Notes: generated by a model not told the origin, from the letters alone. A stretch of 64,000 nucleotides of DNA from Allobosea vaviloviae (GCF_001298265.1 NZ_LGSZ01000045.1:1-64000), one strand, 5' to 3'; shown: positions 43,348 through 52,749, counted from the stretch's first letter. Program-made: numbers and translations.

Positions 43348-45126
43348 TCAGAGTGCCGCCTGGACACCGACCGCCTCGGGATCGACCCCGGCCTTTTTCA
43401 GCCAGGAGAACACCGGGGGCAGCCTGTCGGCGATGGATTCGACGGCGATGTCGAGGAAGACCGGCTCGTTCAGCGCGAAGGCTTCGGTCAGGGCCGTCTC
43501 GAGCTGGGCCGGGGTTTTGATCCGGTAGCTGCGGATGCCGTAGACCGCCGCCAGCTTGCTCATGTCATAGGCGCCGAAATCGACCGCGAAGCTCGGATCG
43601 TTCGTGCGGGCGTCATGCGGCGCCCCGGCCTGGGAGGCATGGACCCGCTCGGTGACGCGTTGCAGCGCCTTGATCCAGCCGAAGCAGGCATTGTTGAAAT
43701 GGATCAGCACGGCGGGGATCTGCAGCCGCGCCAATGTCTCCAGTTCGCCAGCCGACATGCCGAGCGAGCCATCGCCGAACAGCGCCACGGGACGCAGGTG
43801 CGGCGCGGCGAAATAGGCGCCGACCACGGCGGGGATGGCATAGCCCAGCCCGCCGAAGAAGCGCGGGATCACGAGCTTCGAATCAGGATCGCGCAGCCGC
43901 AGGAAGCGCGTCGCGTAAGGCGTCGCGGTGCCCGCATCCGAGACGACATGGCAGGGCGTCGGCAGGTGGCGGTTGAGTCCCTCGATCACCCGTTCCGGCC
44001 GCAGCGGCACGGTGTCGTCCTGCAGATAGGGCGTCATCGCATCCCAGAAATCGGCGCGACGACCGTTGATCTCGCCGACCCATTCGTCGGTTCGGGTCAC
44101 GAACCCGGCAGGCACCTTGGCCAGGAGGGCCTCGATGACCGCCTGCGCGTCGCCGACGAGCGGCAGGTCGATCGGGTAGGTGTTGCCGATCGTCTCCGGA
44201 TCGAGATCGATCTGCACGATCTTTGTGCCGCCGCTCGGAACCGGCCATTGCCAGTTCATCGTCGCGACCGAGCCCATGCGACAACCGACATAGATCACGA
44301 GATCGGCCCGCCCCAGCGCCCAGAGCGCATGGGGATGGAAGCCATTGTCGCCGATGATGCCGGTTCCGAGCTTGTGGTCGTCGCGGATGATCCCCTGCCC
44401 GGTGATGGTCGTCACGACCGGAATCTGCAGCCGCTCGGCAAACGCCGTCACGGCTTCGGCTGCGCCCGACCGGTTGGCCCCGCCGCCAGCCACGATCAGG
44501 GGGCGCCTGGCTGCGAGCATCTCGTCCAGCGCATGCGTCAGATCGGCTTCAGGCGGCCGGGTCCGCGATGACGGCGCGCGCCGGCACTGCGCCTCGACAT
44601 GCAGGGAAACCCCGGTCTCCGGCAGCGCCTGGTAGAGGATGTCTTCCGGCAGGGTCAGAACGACGGCGCCGGGCCGGCCTGCGGTGGCCTCGCGAAACGC
44701 GCGCCGGACCAGTTCCGGCAGCTTTGCGATATGCCTGAGCGTCTCCGTGCGCTTCGCGATCGGCCGGAACAGATCATCGACGGCAAGCTCTGTCAGCGTG
44801 CCCCGCCCGACACCGGGCTGGGGGATGTCGTTGACCAGCAAAATCAGCGGGACCGACGATTTGTTGGCCTCCGCGACACCCGGTAGGCCGTACAGGGCGC
44901 CGGCACCGCTGGGCACCTCGGCGACGCCTGGCTTGCCCGACAGCCGGGCATAGCAATCGGCCATGAACACCGCCGAGCGCTCGTCGCGGCACATGATGTG
45001 CCGTGGGCCGTTCGCCGCCGTCCTGAGCGCTTCGTAGAGGGCGACATTGGTGTCGCCGGGCACGCCGAAGATGACGTCGACGCCATACTCGGCCAGCATG
45101 TTCACAAGGGCGGACGCGCCGTTCAT
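43348..45126 (-). CDS. Thiamine pyrophosphate-dependent enzyme, acetolactate synthase-like
   Basis: 592 residues from the ATG at 45126, 8 bases after GGGAG. N-terminal PYR domain with the catalytic glutamate E49 (CRDERSAVFMAD), central FAD/DHS-like domain, and C-terminal PP domain with the TPP motif FGDGSLGMSAGEL...FNN. It is not IlvB-like in the FAD region and no small subunit is near, so a decarboxylase, carboligase or sulfoacetaldehyde/oxalyl-type role is more likely than valine synthesis. It is the first structural gene downstream of the Lrp-type regulator. Reaction unknown. Confidence 0.87.
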   Translation of the reverse strand: MNGASALVNMLAEYGVDVIFGVPGDTNVALYEALRTAANGPRHIMCRDERSAVFMADCYARLSGKPGVAEVPSGAGALYGLPGVAEANKSSVPLILLVNDIPQPGVGRGTLTELAVDDLFRPIAKRTETLRHIAKLPELVRRAFREATAGRPGAVVLTLPEDILYQALPETGVSLHVEAQCRRAPSSRTRPPEADLTHALDEMLAARRPLIVAGGGANRSGAAEAVTAFAERLQIPVVTTITGQGIIRDDHKLGTGIIGDNGFHPHALWALGRADLVIYVGCRMGSVATMNWQWPVPSGGTKIVQIDLDPETIGNTYPIDLPLVGDAQAVIEALLAKVPAGFVTRTDEWVGEINGRRADFWDAMTPYLQDDTVPLRPERVIEGLNRHLPTPCHVVSDAGTATPYATRFLRLRDPDSKLVIPRFFGGLGYAIPAVVGAYFAAPHLRPVALFGDGSLGMSAGELETLARLQIPAVLIHFNNACFGWIKALQRVTERVHASQAGAPHDARTNDPSFAVDFGAYDMSKLAAVYGIRSYRIKTPAQLETALTEAFALNEPVFLDIAVESIADRLPPVFSWLKKAGVDPEAVGVQAAL

Positions 45127-45315
45127 TCCAGTAGCTCCCGGTTCCTTTCGGTTATCCGGGGGCCCGGAGGTGACATAAAGTTTCAGATCGACGGCCGCAA
45201 AAGGAATATAAAGCACTTTCGATGGGAAATGATGCTATCAGCAGCAAAACGATCAAAAACGCTTATAAATGGAGCGTGCTGCCTGCGCATGAAGCGGCGC
45301 CTGCCTGCGGACGCA

Positions 45316-45759
45316 TCACCTTTCGAACTTTCTCGCCAGAAGAATTGAAGACGTCGTCCGGCGGACTCCTTCCATCGCCGCGATCGAGTCGATAACCTCA
45401 TCGAGATGCGTCGACGTCGTGCATCTGATCTTTACAAATAGGTCGAAATGCCCGCTGACGGTATAACATTGAATGATCTCGGGACGCTTCCGAAGCTGAG
45501 CGACGACGTTGGCCTGCTGCTTGACTTCAAGCTCGATCATGATCACCGCCGATAAAGTCGTCGCGTGAACCTCATCTTTTCCCAATACGGTCGTATATCC
45601 GACGATGACACCTTCGCGTTCGAGCCGAGACAGTCGCCCTTGCACCGTCGCGCGCGACACGCCGAGCGATTTGGCCACTTCCGCCAAAGGCATTCGGGCG
45701 TTGGCCGTCAGGATGTTGATCAGTTCCTGATCTTTTCTGCCGTCCGAGGGCCTGGCCAT
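45316..45759 (-). CDS. Lrp/AsnC family transcriptional regulator
   Basis: 147 residues from the ATG at 45759, 6 bases after GGGAGG. N-terminal winged helix (MPLAEVAKSLGVSRATVQGRLSRLEREGVI, recognition part SRATVQGRL) and C-terminal RAM domain (IELEVKQQANVVAQL, then TVSGHFDLFVKI). RAM domains bind amino acids. It lies upstream of the operon and in the same direction, separated by a 189-base promoter region, and is the obvious candidate for its control. Confidence 0.92.
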   Translation of the reverse strand: MARPSDGRKDQELINILTANARMPLAEVAKSLGVSRATVQGRLSRLEREGVIVGYTTVLGKDEVHATTLSAVIMIELEVKQQANVVAQLRKRPEIIQCYTVSGHFDLFVKIRCTTSTHLDEVIDSIAAMEGVRRTTSSILLARKFER

Positions 45760-45807
45760 GTGACCTCCCGATCCCGATCGTTTCACTGGAATATGGAGGT
45801 AAAACAA

Positions 45808-46401
45808 TCGAAACTGAAAACCAATGCCTCACGACGTCGGGGCTCGGTCTCGGGCCGTCTGGCATGCCACCCCGCTCACGCAACGTTGGCGGGCGGAGGA
45901 TCGAGCATTAGGGTTGCGCCTCAATGGTCCCGCAGTTCCCATGTCGGGCAGGCAGGATCGCAGAGAGACCAAAGGCGCAGGCTCTTACCTTGCCGGCCCA
46001 CGTCGCAGCCAGCACGATTGGGCGCGCCTCTGGACTGGTACCGATGCCCCAGCGTGACGCGCGAGGGGATAATCCGTCCTCGCACTCGAAAGAGACGCGC
46101 CCCGCAGCCTGCGGCGTCGATGCAGGTGTCCCAATGCGACTAGCGAAGTCCGTTCCGCAGGCAGGTCGCGCGCGAGGAGGCTCGCATTGAGCGCTGGCTT
46201 GTGCCGAGGTCGCCGCCGGCCGAACTTGAGGAAAGGTGCCTCGTAGCCCTCCTGTGAGAAGGCCGTGATCGGATTGTCTCGCAAGGCCCAAATCACCGTC
46301 AGCGGCCGGGGACGCTTTTGCCGCGGAACTGGTGCCTCGGGTCTGACAATGGCTTGAAGGTTGCCCTGCTCACGCAATGTCACAGTCACCGTTCGGCTCA
46401 T
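45808..46401. other. Region without a confident gene; possible cytochrome P450 remnant on minus strand
   Basis: A minus-strand frame (45985-46401) starts with an ATG that overlaps the ABC ATPase stop (ATGA). Its first 65 residues contain RPLTVIWALRDNPITAF, which resembles the leader of some proteobacterial P450s (ALRRNPI-type), then the frame becomes Arg-rich and non-conserved. No P450 heme-binding Cys or I-helix follows. I read this as a coupled gene whose body has been lost. From 45808 to 45984 I see nothing. Confidence 0.35.
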
Positions 46402-47153
46402 GGTCTTGCCTTTCCAAGGGAGGTCTGTGGGATGAGTGAGTAAAACAGATCATCGGCGGGCCGAGGCTTTGCCGTCGCCCGCCCGTCTTCGAATTCGATA
46501 ATGCGGTCGAACAGGTGAAGGGATCTGGGGTCATGCGTGACGACGGCCACCCCCGCGCCGCGCTCTGTCGCGATCCGCCGCAGCAACTGCATCACCTGGC
46601 CGCTACGGACACTGTCTAGTGCTGCGGTCGGCTCGTCGGCGAGGATCAGGGGCGGATCGTTGGCGAGCGCCCGCGCCACGGCGATCCGCTGCTGTTCCCC
46701 GCCCGAGAGCCGCGCCGGATCATTGTCGCAGCGATGCGCGAGATCGAGCGCGCGCAGCAGTTCGACCGCGTAGGCATGCGCCTCGCGGGCCGGCACGTCG
46801 TCGATCTCAAGCGCCAGTGCGACATTCTCGGCCGCGGTCAGGAACGGGATCAGATTGGCCTTCTGGAAGATGAAGCCGATATGCCCGCGCCGGAAGTCGC
46901 GTAGCCGGTTGAGATCGGCGCTCGGATGCGAGACGCGCCGTCCTGCCAGGATGACCTCGCCCTCTGTTGGCGGCTCCAGCAGGCCAGCAACCATCAGGAA
47001 GGTGCTCTTGCCCGAACCGCTCGGGCCCATGATGCCGACGAGTTCGCCGGCCAAGACGTCAAGCGAGACGCCGTCGAGTGCGCGCACGACTGTGTCGCCG
47101 CTGCGGTAGTGTTTGCTGGCATTGCGGACGGACAGGACGATGTCGCCGTTCAT
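46398..47153 (-). CDS. ABC transporter ATP-binding protein (MacB/LolD/DevA-like)
   Basis: 251 residues. Walker [10 protein letters not shown]-loop FQKANLIPFLT, signature LSGGEQQR, Walker B LILADEPTAALD and H-loop VTHDPR are intact. FIFQKANLIPFLTAAENV is typical of the MacB/DevA group working with FtsX-like permeases. Its start overlaps the permease stop by 4 bases. Together with permease and HlyD-like adaptor it forms a tripartite exporter, probably for a lipid, glycolipid or peptide. Confidence 0.92.
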   Translation of the reverse strand: MNGDIVLSVRNASKHYRSGDTVVRALDGVSLDVLAGELVGIMGPSGSGKSTFLMVAGLLEPPTEGEVILAGRRVSHPSADLNRLRDFRRGHIGFIFQKANLIPFLTAAENVALALEIDDVPAREAHAYAVELLRALDLAHRCDNDPARLSGGEQQRIAVARALANDPPLILADEPTAALDSVRSGQVMQLLRRIATERGAGVAVVTHDPRSLHLFDRIIEFEDGRATAKPRPADDLFYSLIPQTSLGKARP

Positions 47154-48313
47154 GACAATACCTCGCGCGCGTTGACCTTCAGGGTGCGGGCAATGCCGAC
47201 CCCGCTCGCGACGGCGCAGATCAGCGCCAGGACGAGGCCCAGCAGGGCAAGGTCGGTCGGGTTCAAGACGATCCGGCGCGGAAAGAAGCGGAACAGGACC
47301 GAGGACACCACCAGCGCCAGCAGGAAGCCGGTCAGGCCGATTGCGCCAGCCTGTTGACCGATCATGGCCGCGATGACGGAGTTGCGCGCGCCGATCAGCT
47401 TCAGCATCGCGATCTGGTGCAGCTTCTCGATGGTCATCGTGTAGATGATCAGGGAGACGACGATGCAGGTGATCGCCAGCAGTAGGATCGTGAAGGCGAG
47501 GATCTGGATCCGCAGTTTCCAGAGGCGGGCATTGAGCAGGAGATCGCGTTGGTCGGCGCCGCTCAGGACGCGAGCATCGCCCCAGCGCCCGATGGCCTCC
47601 GCGACTTTCGCAGGATCGGCGGCCGGGTCGAGCGTGACCAGCACGGCGGCGATCTTGCTGTCCTGGGCGACGGAACTGCGCTCGCCAACCTGCGCGGCCA
47701 CCGTCTGATTCGCCGCGCGGGCAAGCAGAACCTCCTCGCTCGTCCGCCGCCTTGCGATGGACATTGCGTCGTTGATGCTGACGAAGAGCAGGCCGTCGCC
47801 GCCCATATCGACCATCTGCCTTGTGACGCCGACGATCGTGTAGTGATCGAGCCCCAGCCGCACCTGATCGCCGAGCGTAAGCCCCGTGCTGAGATCGGCG
47901 AGCGCTTCATAGCGGCTCGCGCCGAGATGCCGGCCGGCAATGAGCGGGATCCAGCTTCCATCATCCTTGGGAACGTCGAGCCCGGTGACTGTCGCGCGGC
48001 CGGAACGACCCTCGAAGCTGAATTGCTGGCTGAATTGGGTGAAGCGGCGGACGCCGGCGACGCCAGGCACGCCCTCGACGCGTCGGTCCATGGTGGAGGC
48101 GATCGCCGATCCCTCGGCAAAGGGGCCGGCGCGATCGCCCTGGACGACCCAGAGATCGGCCTCGATCCGGTCGACGATCAGCAGCGCATCCTCGACGATG
48201 CCCCGATAGAGCCCGGTCATGCCAATCACCGCCGTCATCAGGAAGGCGACGCCCAGCGCCGTCAGCAGGAAACGCCCGGGGTTGAAGCGGATGTCCTTCC
48301 AGGCGAGGTTCAT
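47150..48313 (-). CDS. FtsX-like ABC permease (DevC/MacB-type)
   Basis: 387 residues. A TM helix at ~15-35 (FLLTALGVAFLMTAVIG), a ~230-residue periplasmic MacB-PCD-like domain, then three TM helices (e.g. ILAFTILLLAITCIVVSLI). Topology and IAMLKLIGARNSVIAAMIGQQAG near the coupling helix match DevC. Starts overlap by 4 bases on both sides within the operon. Works by mechanotransmission with the ATPase and adaptor. Confidence 0.9.
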   Translation of the reverse strand: MNLAWKDIRFNPGRFLLTALGVAFLMTAVIGMTGLYRGIVEDALLIVDRIEADLWVVQGDRAGPFAEGSAIASTMDRRVEGVPGVAGVRRFTQFSQQFSFEGRSGRATVTGLDVPKDDGSWIPLIAGRHLGASRYEALADLSTGLTLGDQVRLGLDHYTIVGVTRQMVDMGGDGLLFVSINDAMSIARRRTSEEVLLARAANQTVAAQVGERSSVAQDSKIAAVLVTLDPAADPAKVAEAIGRWGDARVLSGADQRDLLLNARLWKLRIQILAFTILLLAITCIVVSLIIYTMTIEKLHQIAMLKLIGARNSVIAAMIGQQAGAIGLTGFLLALVVSSVLFRFFPRRIVLNPTDLALLGLVLALICAVASGVGIARTLKVNAREVLS

Positions 48314-49515
48314 GACAGCCTGCGCGGCAGCCGCGCCTTCATCAGGGGATAGAGCCCCTCGGACTTCAGCACGATTTCTCCCGTCCGCAAGCCGTTACGA
48401 ACCTCGACCTGGTCCTGTCCGCTCGTCCCCAATTCGATTTCGCGCCAACGGGCCCGCCCTCCATCGGCGACCCAGATCCCAGCCTTCCCGTTGCGGCGCG
48501 CGATGAAGGATTTCGGGATGGTTAACACATCGGCCATGGCCGCGACCGAGACGTGGGCCGTGCCTCTCTGGCCGAGCGCCCAGTTCGCGGGCAGGCGGTC
48601 GAGCGCGATATCGACGCTGAACTCGCGCGTTTCCTCGTCGACAAGCCGCCCAAGCCGCAGGACATGCCCGGTCACCTCGCGGCCCGGCTGCGATACGAAG
48701 ACCATTCGTGCCGACTGCCCCGGGTTGATGGTGGCAATGGCGCTCTCGTCGAAGCGCGCCGTCAGCACGACGGTGGCCGGATCGATCAGTTGCAGGATGG
48801 AAGCGCCCACTGTCAGGATGTCGCCGACATGGCGATCGCGCGTGATGACGATGCCGTCGAAAGGCGCGCGCACCACGGTGTCTTCGAACTGCGCCTCCGC
48901 GACACGTATCCTGGCCGTCGCCGACTGCGCCTCCGCGCGGGCCTGTTCGATCGTCCGCTCGATGCGCGTCAGATCGGCCTCGGCCTGTCGGAAGGACGCG
49001 ATCGCCGCATCGACGCCCGCCTGGCTGGCGACGCCTTTCTCGGCCAGTGAGACTTGCCGGTCATGGGCAGCGCTGGCGTTGGCGAGAGTTGCCATCGCCC
49101 GCTGCCGTTCGGCATCCGCCACTCCGACGGCCCGCTCGGCTGCGCGACCGCTGGCTTCTGCCGCAGTAAGCTGGCTCGTGAGTTCGGCCGGGTCGAGCCG
49201 CGCCAATATCTGGCCCTTGACGACCCTGTCATTGCGATCGACCGTGATATCTACGAGGCGGCCGGGGATGCGGGTGCTGAGCGTGATCTTGTTGGTCGCG
49301 CCAAGCGTGCCGGTACTGCGGATATCGACTGTCAAGGCCGCTGGCGCGACCGCGAAGGCGGCCACGGGTCGCGGAAGGGCATAGCGGACGGCGAGGAACC
49401 CCAAGGCTAGCATGAGGGCGATGGCCAGCAGCCAAAGGGTGTGCGACCGGCCACGCTGGCGGGGCTGTGGCCGCTTCATGGCGAGGAGAGCGCCGGGGTT
49501 GGTTTGGACATTCAT
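48310..49515 (-). CDS. HlyD/RND-type periplasmic adaptor (DevB-like)
   Basis: 401 residues. One N-terminal TM anchor (~26-46, LWLLAIALMLALGFLAVRYA), a barrel-sandwich (lipoyl) half, a coiled coil of about 90 residues (AAERAVGVADAERQRAMATL and following) and the second half VRAPFDGIVITRDRHVGDIL. Such adaptors join inner-membrane ABC subunits to an outer-membrane channel such as TolC, encoded elsewhere. First gene of the DevBCA-order operon. Confidence 0.92.
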   Translation of the reverse strand: MNVQTNPGALLAMKRPQPRQRGRSHTLWLLAIALMLALGFLAVRYALPRPVAAFAVAPAALTVDIRSTGTLGATNKITLSTRIPGRLVDITVDRNDRVVKGQILARLDPAELTSQLTAAEASGRAAERAVGVADAERQRAMATLANASAAHDRQVSLAEKGVASQAGVDAAIASFRQAEADLTRIERTIEQARAEAQSATARIRVAEAQFEDTVVRAPFDGIVITRDRHVGDILTVGASILQLIDPATVVLTARFDESAIATINPGQSARMVFVSQPGREVTGHVLRLGRLVDEETREFSVDIALDRLPANWALGQRGTAHVSVAAMADVLTIPKSFIARRNGKAGIWVADGGRARWREIELGTSGQDQVEVRNGLRTGEIVLKSEGLYPLMKARLPRRLS

Positions 49516-49588
49516 GGGATGTCGGCCGGGCTTGTGCCGGCTGCGTTTTCGCCTCTGGGGAAGGCGGCAACGGAGGCGGCAAGGATGA

Positions 49589-50116
49589 TCAGGGCCGCTC
49601 GATCCGGCCGTATCTCACGGTGGCGCCGTTGGGGCCGTGCCGGACGGCGCCGTAGCGGCAAGCCTCCGGCCCGCAGGCGACTCCGCCGGCGCGATGGACT
49701 GGAGCGGCGGCATAGGGCCGGCGATAGTAGCCGTTCCAACGGCCGTACCAGGGACGGCCAACATAATGCGTCTGCCAATAGGCTTGGTTGAAAGCGATCA
49801 CGGCGAGGCTGGCACTGGCCGCGACCGCTGGCGTGACGACGACCGGCCGGCCGGCATAGATGATCTGAATCGAGGGTGCGGCCATCCAGCCGCGGCTCGC
49901 CCCCCAGGCGACATCGCACCAGGAATAGCTCGCATTGCAGCCGAACGTCGTGATCGGCGCGCCGGCCGGCACCGTGACGATGACTGGATAGGCCGTGCTA
50001 GGGCCGGCGCGCAGGTTGACGGTTTGGATCGCGACCGCCGGGTTGGCGGCTCGGGCTGCGACCGGGAAGAGCGCGGCCGCAGCAAGGGCAAGCGTGGTCA
50101 CGAGGATTCTAGTCAT
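49589..50116 (-). CDS. Secreted bacterial SH3-domain protein
   Basis: 175 residues. Signal peptide 1-23 (MTRILVTTLALAAAALFPVAARA), then an SH3_3 domain: VNLRAGPSTAYPVIVTVPAG is the hallmark, ending GASRGWMAAPSIQI. The C-terminal half is rich in Tyr, Trp, Arg and Gly with two cysteines. Bacterial SH3 domains often bind peptidoglycan. It lies just upstream of the exporter operon and may share its envelope role. Confidence 0.88.
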   Translation of the reverse strand: MTRILVTTLALAAAALFPVAARAANPAVAIQTVNLRAGPSTAYPVIVTVPAGAPITTFGCNASYSWCDVAWGASRGWMAAPSIQIIYAGRPVVVTPAVAASASLAVIAFNQAYWQTHYVGRPWYGRWNGYYRRPYAAAPVHRAGGVACGPEACRYGAVRHGPNGATVRYGRIERP

Positions 50117-50209
50117 GATCGAACTCCTTGAAGGGATGGGATGGTTGCGCGATGCGGCGTTCGGACGGACGCGACCAGAAGGGGCGGGGTGGCCGCGTCC
50201 GTCCGCGCC

Positions 50210-50527
50210 CTACCGCGGTGGGAGGCCGGATTCCGCAGCCCTCGACTGGAGGGCTGCGGCCTTCGGCAGGGCTTCGCGGCAGGCAGGCGACAGCTTGTTC
50301 GGCTGTTGCTGCTGCAGGCAGGCGAGGACGCGGCCGCCCCCGGGCTGCACACCCGAGCAGAGCCGGGTGAAATCGGGGCGGCAGGCCTGGGCCAGGGCGT
50401 TCGCCTCGGCCTGCATTCCTGGCGGCAACTGCTGCTGCGCCCAGGCTGCTCCGGGGCCGGCGGTGACGAAGCCGAGCGACGTGGCTGCAGCAAGGGCGAG
50501 GCGCAGATGATAAGGCATCCGTGTCAT
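50210..50527 (-). CDS. Small secreted cysteine-rich repeat protein
   Basis: 105 residues from the ATG at 50527 (ATGA overlap with the sterol desaturase stop). Signal peptide to about residue 30 (AAWAQ). The mature part ACRPDFTRLCSGVQPGGGR...VLACLQ...LSPACREAL matches the Cys-rich repeat (PF00839-like) of small periplasmic proteins. Four cysteines probably form two disulfides. Function unknown. Confidence 0.85.
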   Translation of the reverse strand: MTRMPYHLRLALAAATSLGFVTAGPGAAWAQQQLPPGMQAEANALAQACRPDFTRLCSGVQPGGGRVLACLQQQQPNKLSPACREALPKAAALQSRAAESGLPPR

Positions 50528-51462
50528 GGTCTGGTCTCCTGGGCCGGAAAGGCTGGTCGTAGGGCGTTCGGGCGCCGGTGCGGTACACCGGGCGCGGAGG
50601 GCTCGCGCGGTCGGGCCGAGCCCGGCGGCGCGAACAGGGCGCGGAGCTTCGCGGGGAGGGACGAGGCATTCCGAACATCCCGGATCATGGCGAGCCACTC
50701 GCCAAGCGCGATGCGCAACGGATTCAGGGTGGGCGTGCCGCTGACGAGGCCGTAGCGCAGCCTTTCGCCTCTCGGGGCCTGTGCAAAGGAGCCGAACAGG
50801 CGGTCGAAGACGATCAGGACACCGCCATAGTTCTTGTCGAGGCAGGAGTGATTGGAGGCGTGGTGCACGCGATGGTGCGCCGGCGTGTTCAGCACCCATT
50901 CGAGCGGTCCGAGCCGGGGCGCGAGCTCGGTGTGGATGAAGAACTGATAGAGCAGGTTCGCGCCCAGCATGCCGACGATGGCGACCGGGTGGAAGCCGAT
51001 CCAGGCGAGCGGCAGGAAGAACAGAAAGTTGCCGGAGATGGTGCCCGTCCAACCTAGTCGGATCGCCGCTGTCAGATTGAGCTTCGTCGGCGAGTGATGG
51101 ACCGCATGCGTCGCCCACATCCAGCGGATGCGGTGCGAGGCGCGGTGATGCCAGTAATAGACGAACTCAGTGGCGAGAAAGAGCGCGCCGATCGTAACAG
51201 GTGTCCGCTGATCGAAGTCGAACAGCCTATGGCCGTAAGCGTAGGCGAAGGGTACGGCGACGATGCCGGCCTCGATCGCCCGAACAAGGTTTTGGCCGAG
51301 CGCGACACCGAAGGATGCGGCGCTCTCGGTGAGATCGTGGGTCTCCTCGTCGTGATATGCCAGGCGGCTCAGAAAATACTCGAGCACCATGAAACCGAAC
51401 GCGACCATCAGGATCGTGACGCGTATGGTTGGGTTGGTCAGGAGGTTGGACTGGTCGATCAT
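50524..51462 (-). CDS. Sterol desaturase/fatty acid hydroxylase family protein
   Basis: 312 residues from the ATG at 51462. Several TM helices and the di-iron histidine clusters HHRASH, HAVHHSPT and HHRVHHASN expected of the family. It hydroxylates or desaturates a membrane lipid such as a hopanoid, sterol-like or fatty acid substrate. Coupled to the Cys-rich protein gene. Next to a lipid-type exporter, an envelope-lipid modification role is reasonable but inferred. Confidence 0.9.
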   Translation of the reverse strand: MIDQSNLLTNPTIRVTILMVAFGFMVLEYFLSRLAYHDEETHDLTESAASFGVALGQNLVRAIEAGIVAVPFAYAYGHRLFDFDQRTPVTIGALFLATEFVYYWHHRASHRIRWMWATHAVHHSPTKLNLTAAIRLGWTGTISGNFLFFLPLAWIGFHPVAIVGMLGANLLYQFFIHTELAPRLGPLEWVLNTPAHHRVHHASNHSCLDKNYGGVLIVFDRLFGSFAQAPRGERLRYGLVSGTPTLNPLRIALGEWLAMIRDVRNASSLPAKLRALFAPPGSARPREPSAPGVPHRRPNALRPAFPAQETRP

Positions 51463-51534
51463 GGTTTGCTCTCGCGCTGCGCATGGCCAGAGGACCGGGC
51501 AAGGCGTGCCGCGCCTTGCCCGGTCGGCCCGCAC

Positions 51535-51840
51535 TCAGTACCGGGACACCGTTCCTTGACGGGTAGCCGTATTCCCTGCCGGCCCGGTCGTTGTGCGGCT
51601 GCCGCTGCAGGTGCCGCCCGCGCAGGACGCGGAACCCTGGCGGCTCGTGCTGTAGCCATAGGGGCCGGTGCGGCTGATCGAGCGCGAGCAGGAGCCGCCT
51701 GCGCAGCTTCCCGATGCGCCAACGCTCGCCGTGCCGCGCCAGCCCGACGCCGAACCGCTTCGGCTCCAGGCGCTGGCGTCGCTGGCCGCAGTCAGCGACA
51801 ACACGCTGGCGAGGGCGGACAAGGTCAGGAGGTTCTTCAT
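51535..51840 (-). CDS. Small secreted Ser/Gly/Cys repeat protein
   Basis: 101 residues from the ATG at 51840. Signal peptide 1-24 (ending SDASA). The mature part has two near-identical blocks: GSCAGGSCSRSISRTGP and ASCAGGTCSGSRTTTGP, each with a SCAGG[ST]CS core. The pattern would allow two paired Cys loops or metal ligands. Nothing further is recognised. It is the first gene of the minus-strand set that diverges from the two-component system. Confidence 0.75.
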   Translation of the reverse strand: MKNLLTLSALASVLSLTAASDASAWSRSGSASGWRGTASVGASGSCAGGSCSRSISRTGPYGYSTSRQGSASCAGGTCSGSRTTTGPAGNTATRQGTVSRY

Positions 51841-52032
51841 GGCAGCAGTCTCCTTTGAAATCATCTGCGGTCATGCCCGATGGCAAGCCGTGGAGAGGAG
51901 AATGCGGGGGGCTTGTCAGCGCCGTTTGATCGTGGCGCATCGTTTTTTCGCGTTTCGTCAACGGCCTGTAACAGGATGTAAAATCGGGAGGAATCCCTTG
52001 CGGGCGCGGCGGGGATACTCGACAAATCAGGG

Positions 52033-52749
52033 ATGAGCGCGAACACGGCCACCATCCTGATCGTTGAGGACGATCCCGACATCCGCCAGCTCGTTGCCGA
52101 GCTGATGCGAAAGGAGGGCTTTGGCACCGAGGAGGCCGATGGCGCCGCCGCCATGGACGCTGTGCTTGCGCACACGCGGCCGGATCTCGTCATCCTTGAC
52201 CTGATGCTGCCGGGCGAGGACGGGCTTTCGATCTGCCGCAGGATCAGGACGCAGGATAGTCTGCCGATCCTGATGCTGACGGCGAAGAGCGACGAGATCG
52301 ATCGGGTGGTTGGGCTCGAAATGGGCGCCGACGACTACCTGGTGAAGCCGTTCGGTCCGCGCGAGCTTCTGGCCCGAGTGCGCGCCGTCCTGCGGCGCGG
52401 GAACGCCCGACCTCTCGCGGCGCCGTCGCGGCGCTTCGGCTTCGACCGCTTCTTCATCGATTTCGATGCACGGCAGCTCCACGACGATGCCGGTAATGGA
52501 CTGACGCTGACCAGCGCCGAGTTCGATCTTCTCGCCTGCTTCGTGCAGCGGCCGCGCCGGGTGCTGACGCGCGACCAGATCCTCGACTGGACCCGCGGCC
52601 GGGCCGCGGACCCCTTCGACCGCACCATCGACATGCTGGTTTCCCGATTGCGCCGAAAGCTCGACGCGGCAAGCCCCGGCTCCAACCTAATCAGTACGGT
52701 CCGCAATGGCGGCTACCTCTTCACCGCTCCCGTGAAGGGCGCGCCGTGA
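52033..52749 (+). CDS. OmpR family DNA-binding response regulator
   Basis: 238 residues. Receiver domain with acidic E12/D13/D14, phospho-acceptor D56 (LVILDLMLPGEDG) and K105 (YLVKPFGPREL). Winged-helix output domain ends RTIDMLVSRLRRKL...ISTVRNGGYLF. Cotranscribed with the histidine kinase (GTGA overlap). Divergent from the secreted-protein/exporter genes, which are its likely targets. Confidence 0.94.
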   Translation: MSANTATILIVEDDPDIRQLVAELMRKEGFGTEEADGAAAMDAVLAHTRPDLVILDLMLPGEDGLSICRRIRTQDSLPILMLTAKSDEIDRVVGLEMGADDYLVKPFGPRELLARVRAVLRRGNARPLAAPSRRFGFDRFFIDFDARQLHDDAGNGLTLTSAEFDLLACFVQRPRRVLTRDQILDWTRGRAADPFDRTIDMLVSRLRRKLDAASPGSNLISTVRNGGYLFTAPVKGAP

